Shown here one piece after another: positions 13,601-28,200 of a stretch of DNA of 64,000 bases; position 1 is the first letter of the stretch, and each line of letters opens with the position of its first letter. The translations under genes were made by a program, and so were the position numbers. Origin of the DNA: Paragorgia papillata (lineage: Eukaryota > Cnidaria > Anthozoa > Scleralcyonacea > Coralliidae); the NCBI GenBank assembly GCA_035771165.1, contig JAWNZC010000327.1:564501-628500 (forward strand), in the 5' to 3' direction. The notes beneath the pieces were generated by a model. It searched no databases, was not told where the DNA came from, and was given only the letters and a program-made list of their open reading frames with translations.

Positions 13601-16600
13601 TGGGTCACTGATGTTCTTACCACGTTGTAAACTGAACAGACAACGGGAAAATGGAATCTATTTGTTTTATACAAAAAAAAAGTTTAAAAAAACAACTTTT
13701 GATAAGATTTATTGAATTTCCCGCCGAACTTCCGGGGCATTGAAAAAGATGAAGCACGCTGACGTGATCCATGATCTATACAAAACAAGCAATATGATTG
13801 GTTCGTGACATTGGAGTGGCGATTTTTATTGGTTCACAGCAATCAGAACAAGTTGAAACTTTCGACTTCGCGTTCTGTAAATGATGGTTGACAGAACTTA
13901 ACAATGACATCGTATTGATAATCCCTGTATGTAGGTCCTGTGGCACGCTATATTCCTTTACCCCTCATAAATATCGTTTTATTACATTTCAGAATCGATA
14001 CTAAATTCTAAAATTGATTTTAAAACTTCCGTGGTTTCGTAATCACTACTCAGAGTAGGTTGGACAAATGCCGCAAAGCATCATGGTCCTAACGCTAAAA
14101 TTGATAAATTATTGATTCATTTGCATCTGACCGCAGACGAGGAATGAACTCTGCCCGGTGGACTTGATGCGCGAAACCTTTTGAAAACTCGTCACAGTTG
14201 GTCCAGAATTGATAAATCTGATGGTCAGGAAAATACGAGAACATTTCGTGACGATCATAGACAATTAATATGATCAGATTGTGCTTTATTTGGCGTATAT
14301 TCTTGACAATGGCGGATGTGCATTCAAGATAGTTTTTAAGGACCACTCAATCCTTCGGATTCGTCGCATTTTATATTACAAATAATGTAACAAATCAGAA
14401 ATTAATTAGATATTTACAACAAAGAAGGATTTGGTTGTGCGGTGCAACGTGTGATTCGTTACAACTGGAGAAAAGCGTGAGGTGAGATATGAGAAATCAA
14501 CATAATTTATTTGTTGTTTAGTGGTGGTATGATTTCCCTCTTCCTTCATACTTACTTCACTTGTATCCCAAATTTTATAAAATTGTGAATAAAGCTAGCC
14601 TAAAATTTATTATTGAATAACTATCTTGTATTTTTCTTTGTATTAAGGTGAATTCAAAATCCGAAATCGAGATAATTTATTGAATTGCCTCTAGAATCTA
14701 TTGATAAACTTGGTATAACTGGTCAAATGTTCAAATATTCTATTTTAACAAATAAAGTGTATTTCCTGTATCCTAAATATATATGTAAATAAGGAACTTG
14801 AATAGAATTAAAATCATCAGAGCATCAGAAAAGTTAATTAAGGTAGACAATGATGTGAATGGGTAATCGAACTAAAAGACAGACAAAGTCCAATAAATGA
14901 ACTATAAAACAGACAAAGTCCAGTAAATGAACTATAAGACAGACAAAGTCCAATAAATGAACTATAAGGCAGACAAAGTTCAGCCCAAGAGTGTCTGTCT
15001 TAGACAGAGTTTACTGTTTATCAGTATGTACATGCAGTAGCACTCAAAGGCAAAGGGATGAATAATATCCAGGCATTTATTTAGGCTTTGAGACGCAGCA
15101 TTTGAATTGTATAATACTATGTGAGATAATACCTCTGTGTTAAAATTGTATTAGTTATGTCCACAATTATGCATTGTTATGTACAGTAATTATACAACTG
15201 ACAACATGCAAAACTTCAAACTACATATTTGAATGTTATTTGGCAAAAGAGAATCCATCAATTTATCATCATAAAAATCCTGTTCAGATTGGTTATTGTG
15301 CCCGGGCACTGGGCACGGGCAACTCAGTCTGAACACTGCCAAAGTAAGTTATTCCAACACTGACATCTGTACTGTATCTCTTCACTTCCTGTAAAAAAAT
15401 AGGAAGTGCGATGGAATTATTAACCATTTCATGTCTTAAAAGTTGACTGTACAGCCAATGCCTAATTAACCAAGGGGTGGACACAAGGGCACATGCCCCC
15501 CCCCCCCCACACACACACCACAGTCTTGGTTAAAGTCCCCCTTTTGCAACAAAAAAGCCCTTTATCAGAAGACATGAGCCTCAAGGGTCGTTTTGAAGCT
15601 CTGCCCTGAAACAAGGTACTTTTGAAAGTGTACACTTCCCGCACCCCATCAGCTTGCTTCCTACATCACTGACTCAGTTGAAATGACAACTGGGGCAAAA
15701 GGGATAATAAATATTTGTAACTGAAAAACAATACGAACAACAACAAATTATAACAAATTAACAAAAAATAAAATATACTACACTATAATATATTATTCAC
15801 AATAACAATGACCAACAATAAACTACAATTAATCCACACATCAATTTTAATAATCAAACTGCTGTCATGGAACACAATGTTATTTAATATATAAAAAATA
15901 TCTATACATATCAGGCCTGTATACATATATAGCAGATCTTTAAGAAAGTTCAGTACATTATGTAATAATATTTACGGAATGTATGTATAGGCTTGATATG
16001 CACCTGAATGGTGTTTTTATACGGCGAGTTCAAGCGTTTTGGACCATAAAAACAGACAAATACAAAATTTTACTCTTTAATAATCGTCCACCACTCATTC
16101 TACACTTACTCTAAAGAATAAAGCTCGAAATATTAGGAAACTTCCAAAATTCGTAAGAAAAAAACAAGCTTTAGTTGGCGAAAGGCTCTCCTAAATTTAT
16201 TAGGCGCCATCTTAGAAAAAGCCGAAATACCATGGTCGGTTCAACGGCGAATATCTCGAAAACGGTTGAGAGGTCACCTGGGGTCGTCTGGATAGAATCA
16301 AACATTAGACATTTCTTCAACTTATTTCGCTAAAATTAGAGAATTCGAACCGTTGGAATTCGAGATTTTTCGTAACAATATATCAAACGATATCGCTGCT
16401 TTTTTAAAGAAAAAAATGAATGACAATAACGTAATATTCGGTATTCTAAGTCCAATGCAAAAATTTCAGCCGATCAAACAATGAGAAAATAAAGCCATTT
16501 CATTGGTCGACAGTATCACGTGACAATCACATGACACATCAAGAAAGGTTTCTTTCTCAAGAGGGAAAGGGAAGAGCTTCTATATATAAAAGTAAGCATT

Positions 16601-19600
16601 TATTGTTTATCTGACTTATTTTCTGTCGCATGATCATACATTCACTCGGGATTTTATTCATTTCTTGTTTCTCTTTAACGAAGGGTCAACGCTACAAACG
16701 TTAGACTTATACTATCCGTATCGGCAGTACACTAACGTTTTTATATTTTGATTTGCAATCCTAATTACCCTGATCATAAAGTTGTCTTTCTCTTCAAATC
16801 TCGACACAATCTCGTTCCCAGAGCCCACGTTCCCCACCCGGAAAATGAGAGACTCTGGGATAATCCGTTTCACATCGATATTTCATTGGCTGATGAACAT
16901 GATTACTCTTCTTCCGGATAACAATAATCCTGTGATGGCGTGAACGGATTATCCCAGAGCCTCTCGTTTCCCACCCGCTGGGTAAGGGGAACGTGGGCTC
17001 TGGGAACGAGATTGATCTCGACACTACACTTGTACGCATGTTGGGATAATAAGATACTACATGTGGACTAACATGAAGTATATACTCGACTGCTGGCCAC
17101 ACAACTTTGAAAAATAAAACACCTTATTGGAAATCTGCGATGTGTGGTAAACCTAGCTTTCTTAGGAATAATAGACGTGGTGTGTTGCGTATAGGCAGTG
17201 TAGAAATATATAAATCGAAATATAAAAAGTTGGTGTACTGAATCTAACGTTAATTTCGAGCGTTGGCCCTTCGTCAGAGAGGGTCAACGTCAATGCTAGA
17301 AACGTTAGACTCATACTATCAGTATCGACAGTACACCAACCTTTTATATTTCGATTTATTTCTCAAGAATATCTGTATTGTTGTTAGATAAAGTGGGCAG
17401 AGCAGCAAGTGTACGAAGAATACAGTACAAGATCCTTTTCTTTTAACGATGCAGACTGGAACAGGCAATGGTATTTGGTGAGGCCATTTGAATTATTCTA
17501 GTACGAGTAGCTAACAACATGTTCATATAGGACATGATAAAATAAGGTGTCCTCTATGCACGCTTTGATTGGCTGGACCCGGTGCTTTTATAAGTCTAGA
17601 GTATGAAGATCATGAATGGCGTAGAGTGGCATAGAGTGGCATAGGATGGCGTCACCTGGCGGGAAAGCTAGCGAACTCTCAAAACTTCCCACTCTTAGTT
17701 TGTTGTTTTTTCTTCATATTTTATAAAACAAATAAAACACACCTCTCCTGTGCATATGTACTCTTATAAAGGTACATTTGACGTGATTTTAACACGAAAG
17801 AAGTGTAAAGGCACGAGGCGACACGCAACTTCTTTCGTGTCCAAATGACGTCAAACGAACCTTTATAAGAGTACATATGCACGGAGGTTTATGTTTTATT
17901 TGTTAATTTTAACATATTAGGAATAATAATATACATGAAAAAAATCTCAATTCGGATTGGCTAAGGCCCCGTTTACACAGTACCGGACGAATTCGGAACC
18001 GTACTCGAATTTGTACGATTCTGCCTTCCGTTTACACAGGACCCACGAAACTGGACGAATTCGAGTACGGTTAACTGGACGAATTAGAGACCTGAAAAAT
18101 TCAGGTCTAATTTTTAACTTGCACGGTTCCGAATTCGTCCGATACCGTGTAAACGCCGAAACCGGTCTAGTTTTCGCACGGATAGCGCGGATTGGATATG
18201 AGAAGAGTATCATATTCCACATATAATTACTAACATGAAGTATAGACCCTCGGCAAAAGGCGATCCCTGTTCATGCACACGATAGCAAAAACTGGGTTAA
18301 TCTACAATTTGTCCGGTACCGTGTAAACACTTCAAAAAATAGTGCCGGACTGCACGGCTCCGTGTAAACAGGCAGTACCGTACAAATTCGAGCAAGTCTA
18401 AGATTGCGTTCACACATGTCCGGTATAGAAAATAAACGGTAAAATGTGGTTACGTTCACACGAATCCGTCATAATTTAACGACGCTTTGAAGGTGTTCAC
18501 ACGACTCCGGAACCTTCTGGTGTACATCCAGTATTTCAATGCTGTGCACTGTTTAAATAGCCATATCTCGTCAAAAGTAAATGGAAACGAGGTGCAATTC
18601 AAAGAATATTATCCCACCAAAGTGTATAGTGCATTCTAGGTTTACAATTTAGTCTTTCTGTTAGGAACTCTCCTTATTGACCTAATCTTCTCCTATTTAC
18701 ACTGACTAGTCATTGTTGTAATAATGTTATAATTGTTCAAACAGCAGCACAAGTTCTTACCAGAAGCTTTCCGAAGTCGTGATGACAATCATCTTGCTCC
18801 GTTTAGAAATTGTTTTAAAAACGCTGCGGTTAGAGCGACGTTTTCACACAATTTCGACCCGGTGCCGTGTGAACACTATGGAGTTTTGTGATTTTTTAGC
18901 GCCGTTTTAAACTCGCTCCGGATTCGTGTAAACGGGGTCTAAGAGCAGTGCAGTTTTAAGGAAATAGAGTGCCAAAAAAGGAAATAGTATGAAGGCCCAT
19001 TCTGGTCAAAATTACTTTAATTATTTTTGTTGAACAAACAATTATTTTTTAGGTTGGGAGATTTAATATTTAATAAATTAGCAATTATTTTTGTTATATT
19101 TACTACTTATTGACCGAGCGTGAGGTCTGTACTAGTGAAATATCGGACCGATGTTTTTTTAGTACGGACCGAGACGAGCGCAGCGAGTTGAGGTCTGTGC
19201 AAAAAAACAGAGGTCCGATATTTCACTAGTACAGACCGAACAAGCGAGGTCAATAAGTAGTTTATTATATGGCCATAAATGTTGTGAACGTTCTGTGAAA
19301 ACTCGATCCATCTTTCTTGCGAACTAAACGAAAATGGCAGATATTTCCCCATTTTTAAAGTACTTTCCGTTGAGGTAGAATCCTGAACTTTCTACCCCAA
19401 ATAGTATTTTTCAATTGCTTTTGTTTGACATCGTTCGTACGTTAAGTAGTTGAATAAAAAATCATCTGAAATTCTAATACTTGTGAGAAGTAAATGTTAT
19501 ATTACGAACAATGTTACGAACATTTTGGACATTTTAAAAACTTTCACAAAACGTGGAAACTTGAACTATACATCAAATGAAAGCTTATAAAATTTCTAAC

Positions 19601-22226
19601 AACATACCTGCACGATATACCTCAACAATGAGTACTTCTGAAATTATAATCCGTCTTGTTGCATATACTGACATGACTGCCATTTTGTTTATAAAACTTA
19701 CGGTCCCGAACGGCAGATTCCGCTCTGAGCGGGCGGATACGGGAAATATCCGACCGCTTATGAACCAATCAAATTACAGGATTTTCCTATTCGGACCTCT
19801 CAGCGGTGCTGCCATATAATAAATCACAATTATTTTTATCAGCTCGAAAATATTTTGTGATGTATTATAATTATTTTTATCAACTCTAATTAATATTATG
19901 TATTTGAATTAATATTATGTGTCAGAATTGATATTATGTGTCAGAATTAATATTATGGTGTTTCGGAATTATCTGCCATATCCCAGAATACGTCGCGGTA
20001 CTAGAACCATGTTAGAGCAATGACATGAAGTATTGGCTATCGAAACACTAAAATGGCCGATGGCAAGTCGACGTCGAAGAGTTTTTCGTGAGAGAAATGA
20101 GCGTGGGTTTTCTCTTTTTATCCAAAATTTAAAGGGCGTCATCAGCTTATTCTTGTTTAACAATGATACTCAGCTAAGAACGGAGTCTTTAATCGAGGCA
20201 AGACAACGATTACTAGATGCATCAGGGACTTTGTCGTTCTTGGTTAATGACTTGGCTTATGGTGCACCCAATCCTACTGGAATACCAACGCATGCTATCC
20301 AGGAACCGCTGCAAGTTCTGAGGGATTCTTTGACGCAACTGATTAACATAGTTTCTTCTTTGGTCGAAAAGAGCCCTGATTCTGACTATTTTGACAACCT
20401 TGATGTTGCTTACGCTGCACCAACCGTGATATATGCAGCAAGGTCAAGGACCAGGCCGTAAACGATTTGACATATCGAAAGATCAGCTGGAACACTTAAG
20501 GTCTCTGTTTTTCTCGTGGCAAAAAAATTGCTAGTCTCCTTCATGTGAGCATTTCCCCCCTGCAACGTCGAAGAAAACAGTTTAATCTCACTGATGAATT
20601 TGAGAACTATTCAGATATATCGGACAATGAATTAGACCAAGTTTATGCAAGCATTGTCGGACGTCCAAACGAAGGGCCATCCACACCGAATATAGGAAGA
20701 AGAAGACTCATTGGGGCCTTGAGAAGTAGGGGCTTGCGTGTGCAAAGGCGGAGAATTAGTGACTGTTTGCATCGTGTGGACCCAATTGGAACTGCTTTGC
20801 GCTGGCGAATGGCTATACACCGCAGGAAATATTTTGTTCCAATGCCAAATAGCCTGAGGCATACAGACTCTGGGCATAAATTAGTCAGATATAAACTAGT
20901 TACTCATCTCTGCATTGGTGGAAAGACCAGGGCAATGTTGTATGTCTCCTGCTGTAACAACAACAAGGCTGATACTGTAGTTGGCTTATTTAAACAGGCT
21001 GTTCAGAAATGGGGACTACCATCACGTGTTCGATGTGACCATGGTATGGAGAACTATTATGTTGGGGCATATATGATAGAGCAACGGAGTGCAGAAAGGG
21101 GAAGTATTATCACTGGATCATCAGTCCATAATTCAAGAGTCGAGAGGTCTCATCGTGATATATACTCAGGAGTGCTAGTTTTTTTATGCACGCATATTTG
21201 AAGAACTAGAAGATGATGGTGTCCTGGATGTTTTGGGTGATGTCCACATGAACAGCTTACATCATGTTTACATTCCTCGCATAATTAACTCGTTAGAGGA
21301 ATTTGTGAATCAAATGAATAATCGTCCAGTTTGCACTGTACGAAACCAATCCCCATTGCAAATGTGGGAAAAGGGAATGTTAGAGAACATTCACTCTGGA
21401 CATACTGCCCTCTCACCAGCAGAAATCGAAGACTTGGGAGTGGATCCAAATGGTGTATTAACAATTGAGGAGGAGGATTATCAAGTCAATGTTTCACCTC
21501 CATCAGTTGAATTGTCTGGTGAAGAAATCGAGCAGCTCCCTGACCCTGTCTTAAATGATGAAAATCGTGGTAAAACTATCTTTTGTCAAACAGTTAATAT
21601 GATTGATGGATTTTTGAACTCTGTATAACAGACAGCAAAAAATTAAACTGATACTAATACACTGTATATTATACTGTACCATAAACAAAATTGTGCAGCA
21701 AGTATTACATTATAGATGAGTATAATAATAAACTTTAATGAGTAACATGTCATGAATATTAATGATGAGACTAGCTTTCTGTAGTCTAATACTGGTACCA
21801 GTGTTTTGAATACAGTACTTGTCAACAAAGTCATATGATTGCAACATATGAAAATACCACAATGAGCTGCTTATTTGGTGTACTCATTCTATAATACTAC
21901 ATGCAGCTGTCAACCTCTGGTTTCTTTGTTCCTATGGGGGAGGGAATTAAATGTAAAGAGAACAAAAAGTAAATCTCTCAAGGGTCATGCACAGATCCAC
22001 TGAGAGAGAGAGAGAGAGGGGGGGGGGGGGGGGGGTAGGGGGTAGTTGCCCCAGGCCCCCAACTGGAGACAGGCCCCCTAAACTTTTTGAGATTGGAGTA
22101 TTTGACATAAGAAACAAGCCCAGAAAGCGTAAAGATCAGTAACACTAATTTCATTTTTAGCCAACCCAGAGGACCCAATTGAGAACATGTAGACCACAAC
22201 CTTATGATGTGTGACATCATCAACCC

Positions 22227-22257
<31 letters not shown>

Positions 22258-25200
22258 ACAAATCGACCCATGCATGTCATGTCATCAGGCGCCTAAATCA
22301 ATAATTTGCCCTGGACCCCACAATTTCTCTCAGTGGCCCTGGTCATACATGGAGAGAAGAACATTACCAGCATTGAAAACTAGCACAGCACTAGAGTGGT
22401 TGTTATGGCAAAAAGTGGCTGATATAATAAAAATTCTATAAATTAAAAAAAAAAGCAACATATTAGGCCGGCGGCTGTGGGTCAAAAACTAGCCTAGAAA
22501 TGAAGTTTCGCTGGACACATGTAAAGAATAAGATTTCTTTAGTGAAAATGCATTTAAATGCGATGCAGATGCCAAATCAACTAATTGGCCCCGGAGTTAA
22601 CCAGTTTGGTCAAAAGGGGGGTGTGCTAAATAATGACGTCATCTGTTGTTGGAAAAAATATAAATTTTGGAAATCTGCAAGTTAAACATTTTTGCCAGAT
22701 AGATCTATATAAGTGGACAAAAAAACTCAATTGCACTAATTACTTTCAGTCATTCGTTACAGAAATATCGTACACCAAAGTTTTTGAAAATTGCATTTTT
22801 TGTTTGTTTTATATGTCCAAATGGTTCATTTCAAATCCTTTATTTTTCTACCAGTAAAGTTCCTGTTAACAGATCATCTCTTAGAGAAAGGCTTAAAAGA
22901 TTTACATAGCACTAGTATCTTTAATTCGGCACTCCAGTGTGTGCATCAAAAGATGGTAAGTTTCTTTAAAAAATGTGGAGTAAAATTTTGAGAGCAAGCA
23001 AAAATTGGATTTTCTGCCACACTCCTAAGCATTCAATGAATCATCCAGATCCTTAAAAATTAAGCGTAGTATCAAAATGCCACTTCAATCAATGGTATAT
23101 CAAAGCAAAAGAACAACTAAACGCTTATTTTGTAGTACAATGACCTTCTGAGGTGCCTAAAAACTGGACAATTAAAATAGTTGTGGCAGAAATGAAGAAA
23201 TAATTAGCAACGTTTCTTGTTTTTCTCCTGGACGTTTAATTTTAACTTGATTTCCACAGTTTGTCGATTACCATTTTAAGAGAAAAGCTATCATCCTTTA
23301 ATGGACAGACTTGAGTGCTGAATTTAAGGTACTAGGGCAAAAGAAATATTTTAGACAATTCTCTTAAAGATGGTCTCTCAATAGAAGCTTTGCTGGTAGA
23401 AAAATAAACGAGTTACAATGAACCATTTCGAGATACAAAATAGATAAAAAATGCTTAGTCAGCATTTTTCAAAAACTTTGGTCAACGATATTTCCATAAC
23501 GAATGACTGAGAGTAAGCAGTGCAATTGAGTTTTTTTGTCCACTTATCTAGATCTATCTGGCAGAAATGTTTAACTTGCACATTTCCAAAATTTTTATTT
23601 TTTCCAACTACATATGACGTCATTATTTAGCACACACCCCTTTTTGACCAAACTGGTTGTTAACTCCGGGGCCAATTAGTTGATTTCACATCTGCATCGC
23701 ATTTAATTGCATTTCCACTAAAGAAATCTTATTCTTTAAATGTGTCCAGCCAAGCTTAAGAATATCGAGGCACAGCCACCGGCCTATATTCAAATTAGTC
23801 TATTTATTACCCACTCATCTATTAAGAAAGTTTTAATGAAAAAAGAAAATTGGGGCTACCTTTTTCAAAATAAATTAGATTGAAGGGTACTTATCAAACA
23901 ATTGAAATGTCATTGTTGCCATAGCAACCACTTTAATTTGGTAGGAATGTTTAATCTGAGGATGTTATTCTATGCATAACATTCAGTTTAAGTTTTATTC
24001 CAAAATATTTATGCACATTGTATCAGGTCTTCCTAGATGGTCAAAAGAGACCCCTCTGTTATTTCACTGTCTAACACCAGATGATTTTACTCATCAAGTG
24101 AGAGCCACTCACTAGGAGGAAAGGGTTAAACTTGTATTTTCCACTTTTCAAGAAACTGTATGGTGCCACCTTAATAGAAGAAGCTTTAAATATAACGGTG
24201 CCATGCTTTGGAATAATTTAATACACGAAGCGAAACAAGCAGAGTCGTTGGATTCTTTTAAAAGGCTTATAGGGCCGACCATGAGATGAAGTTGAATCAC
24301 GCCACTCTCAATTATAAATTTATTCATTTTATCATCATCATTTTTATAAATCTTTTAACTTTGTAAACTTCCTAGTTGTTTATTAGTTATTGTAATTAGC
24401 TTATTAGTATTAGTATTAGTCAATTTGTTGTATTAGTTAAATTAAGCACGCCCCTCATTGAAATCAGCATTTATTGTTGTTGAGGCTAGCGTGTTGAAAT
24501 AAAGTATGTATGTATGTATATGTATGTAACATAAGAAAAACAAAGTACAGTAGCAATTCTGTAATGAACATGATTGCCTCAGGAAAGATTGGACTTCACC
24601 TCAGCCTCACAAGCACAGTATAATTATAAACATCGCCATTAATTTTACAAACTTCACAAAAAATAGAACAATGTTTAACCATTAATATAAAGGAATTTAA
24701 GGAATAGGCAGGCTGCCACCCATTCTGCAGAATAAAACCATCTGGCCAAGAAATTTTTCTCACTTTAATATTTTAAAGGCAACATTTTATACAATGAATA
24801 TACTCAACATGCATCAACTTGTTATCATGTTTATATAATTAGAATTACTTTATATAAGTACACAAGTTATGTATTCTTACTAACATCTTAGAATCATTGT
24901 CAAAATGGCAGAGTTCACCTGTAACACTTATCACGACTCATGTGTTTAAACAACAATCGAAATATAGTAACTTAGGTTAGATATACTGCCGAAACAGAGA
25001 ACGTTAGATTCCTACGTTCTCTGTTTCGGCAGTATATCTAACCTAAGTTGCTATATTTCGATTGTTGTTTCTACACTGCCTACGCAGCACGCTACTTTTA
25101 TTTCATGTGTTTAAAGATGTTTTCAAAACAAATTACAATTTTAACAGGAACTACAGGTACTACATATTAAAATACCATGAATGTAAACGTAATATCCATA

Positions 25201-28200
25201 ACAAAAATGTATCTACCAAGATTATAAATATGATACACTGTAGTAATAAACATTAAGTGTCAACAGACAACAGTAATAACAGTAAGTCTAACATTAATCC
25301 TTACCAAAGTATGACTGTGAGAATGCTAGGTCATATAAAGGAAACAACCGTTCTTGTGTGGGCAATGGAAACTGATTGGTGGCTCTCGGTAGCTCTAACA
25401 GATTCCCACAAGTGTGAGCTAAAGGCACAAACCCTGGGACAACAACAGATTCTTCTTTTTCACTTGAATTTGCTACTTTAGTTTCAAAGAGCAGGGTGAA
25501 ATGAATGGAAGGAGCCATGCAAAACCCAAGCACTGGTTCTTCTGAGACACCTGTTACAAATTCAAGAATGTTGTCTAACACTATGCGCTTCTGTCCACAT
25601 GATCTTCTGCCTCCTCCAACTTCCCTTACATAGGTAACAAACTTGTGATAGGTTTCTTTCTCTTGCTTTTGGGCATTGCTTCCTTCCTCGGAAAACTTTG
25701 GCTTCAGGATTTGTAAAAGCTTCTGCACATTGACCTTTTTGGGCATTTGGTCTCAAGACATGGACCAGCATAGGTAGTTGCTGGAGGGCAGAGAGTATAC
25801 CCAGTACTTGCAGACCTCGGCAGAATTCGGTAATACAGGGATTACATGTAGGACTCTTGGTTGTAGAAATTACCTCTTCTAAAATATCTTCTCCAAGAAA
25901 AGCTGGCATCTGACCATTCTGTAGCATGGCTATGGCAATCATTATGCCAACATGGAAATAATCATTGGCAAGAAATGACCGCAAACCATTGTCAAAATAC
26001 TTTTCCTTGATTGCTTGATTCATAAGCCGGATCCATTCTTTGCGAGTGCCACCCAAATCTACTGATTCTTCTCCCATGAAGTCTACCTGGAATGTCTTCG
26101 TAAAGTCATCGGTAAATTGAAACTCACTGAATGTTGTTTCCATAATGTTATCCCTGTCCACAGTAATGCAATTTGTGTCTCCATCAATGATTTCCTCATG
26201 ACCAGCGACATCAAGCGTTCTTCCAGACAGTGGCGTGCTGGCAGGGGGGGCCGGGGGGCCATGGCCCCCCCCAGTAAAGATTTTTTAGGGGGCGCCAAAG
26301 GTTAAAGGGGGTGCCAAAATTGCCCCAAAGGACACAAAAACGTTAGCCAGAATTTTGTCAGAATCTGATAAGCCAAAAAGAGAAACAAGAGTTTGAGATT
26401 GTGGAGAAGCTTGTCAGCTTGGAGACAATGCACTGAGTGGTCTTTTATCGAGATCTCAGTGCCTCTGGAAAAATTAGCAGTTCACAGTAACACAACACCT
26501 CGCGCCCTACAACACCATTCCGAATTCCATCGTTCTGACAAGCTAATAAGACTTCTGAATTCCAATACACCAGATTTTTTGGAAATACAGTATACGGTAT
26601 ATTATATTGTGTAGAAGCTGACAATAATAATTACAACACAAAATTCCATTTTCTGTCTGCAAAATTGAACGAAAATGTCAAAGGTTAATGACCAGTCCAT
26701 GCACTACTAGGTGTTCCCATGCACTACTAGGTGTTCAACAGATTTTTCAGCTTAAAAATAGATTATGTAGTTTGTCGGTTATTGTGATAATTTCACGCTG
26801 AAAAGACTGGAAAAAGCTATTTTAGACGTTCAAATTCTGATATTTTTTTTTCTCACAGATCCCCCTACTAGCCCACATGTCGGAGACCTTAGCCCCTGTG
26901 TTGGGAATTCCTGGCGCCACCGCTGAACCATGGGGGGGGGGGGGGGGCGCCAAATTCAATGTTGGCCTCCCCTGACGAACAAAGGCCAGCACGCCACTGC
27001 TTCCAGAGACAATTTCCTGTTGCAGAAACCTTATGACTTCAATTGGATGGATTAGATTCAGAGGTTTTGCAGTATTGATTATTGACTGAATGTCAATAAG
27101 GCACTTTAACTGGGTGGGGTTTGAGGAAGGTACATCAGACACAGACAACTCATGAGTAGATTCTGCAGGGATACCATCATCAACATTAGGGATATTAGTT
27201 CCTGAACTAGTTCCTGAACTGAGTAGAGTGGGAGATGATGGTTCAGCAGGGACTTTGAAGTCACAGATTATATCATTGGTACTGTTGGTTAGATCTACAA
27301 CTTCACTGGTATTTACATAGCCTGCGAGCTGGCTCTCCTTTGGGGGATTGGGGAGAGGAGGAGAAGGAGAGCCTGCACGCGTAGTATTGTTTTTTTTAGT
27401 AGTAGCGTTCCAAATTGGGACGCAGCTTACTGATTGGGCGAGATGCTGATTGTTGACGTACAACCATATATTAATAGATAATAATATTAATAATATTAAT
27501 AGTGCATTTGTGTCTGAAAGATATTTCCATCAGGTAAATATTTTTAATATCTTTGATCATTTATCAAGGGTTGTACGAACCGTATTAAAATCATATTATT
27601 AGGATAGACCCAGATCGATAGAGCCGAATCGTTTTGAAACGAAATACTGACGTTTCGAGGGGAGTCCTTCATCAAAGTAAATACTCTGGTGAAAAGCTTT
27701 GCTCGAAATGTCAGCATTTCAGATTCGTTCCCAAAATTTCACCACCTTTTCGCTTTGCCACGGTTGTTAAACACTTTAGTGTGAAAGCAAATCGTCCTCT
27801 CGTGGATAAGTCAATTAATTGAAAATTTGGTATCAATGGACAACTTCCTACGATTGAGAAAATATTATTTCTATAAAACAAAAGATAAGGTTCGAAACAC
27901 CATTCGCCTGCAATACACACAGCTTTTCGTACCGGCCAGGACTGATGGCATTTACGGATTTACCAAATTCAACAGTTGTGAATAGCATTCCGATAGCATT
28001 ATTAAATCTTGCATGCCTATCAAATGATTTGTTGTTATAAAGCTCGCGGGATACCACAGAATATTTTTTTGTATTCCAACTTAATTATTATTTATATGAC
28101 TGAAGTTCCCATGGCCAGGCAAAGTTTATTAAGTCTGAAAGACTCCGGCTCCTTCTTTTCAGTTCTTCCACTCGATATGTGAAAATATATAGAGATAGGA

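Noticed and set aside
17947..18226. Overlapping frames on both strands of nearly mirrored content
   Set aside because: They arise from inverted GTTTACAC...ACCGGACGAATTCG motifs inside the Harbinger-like element.
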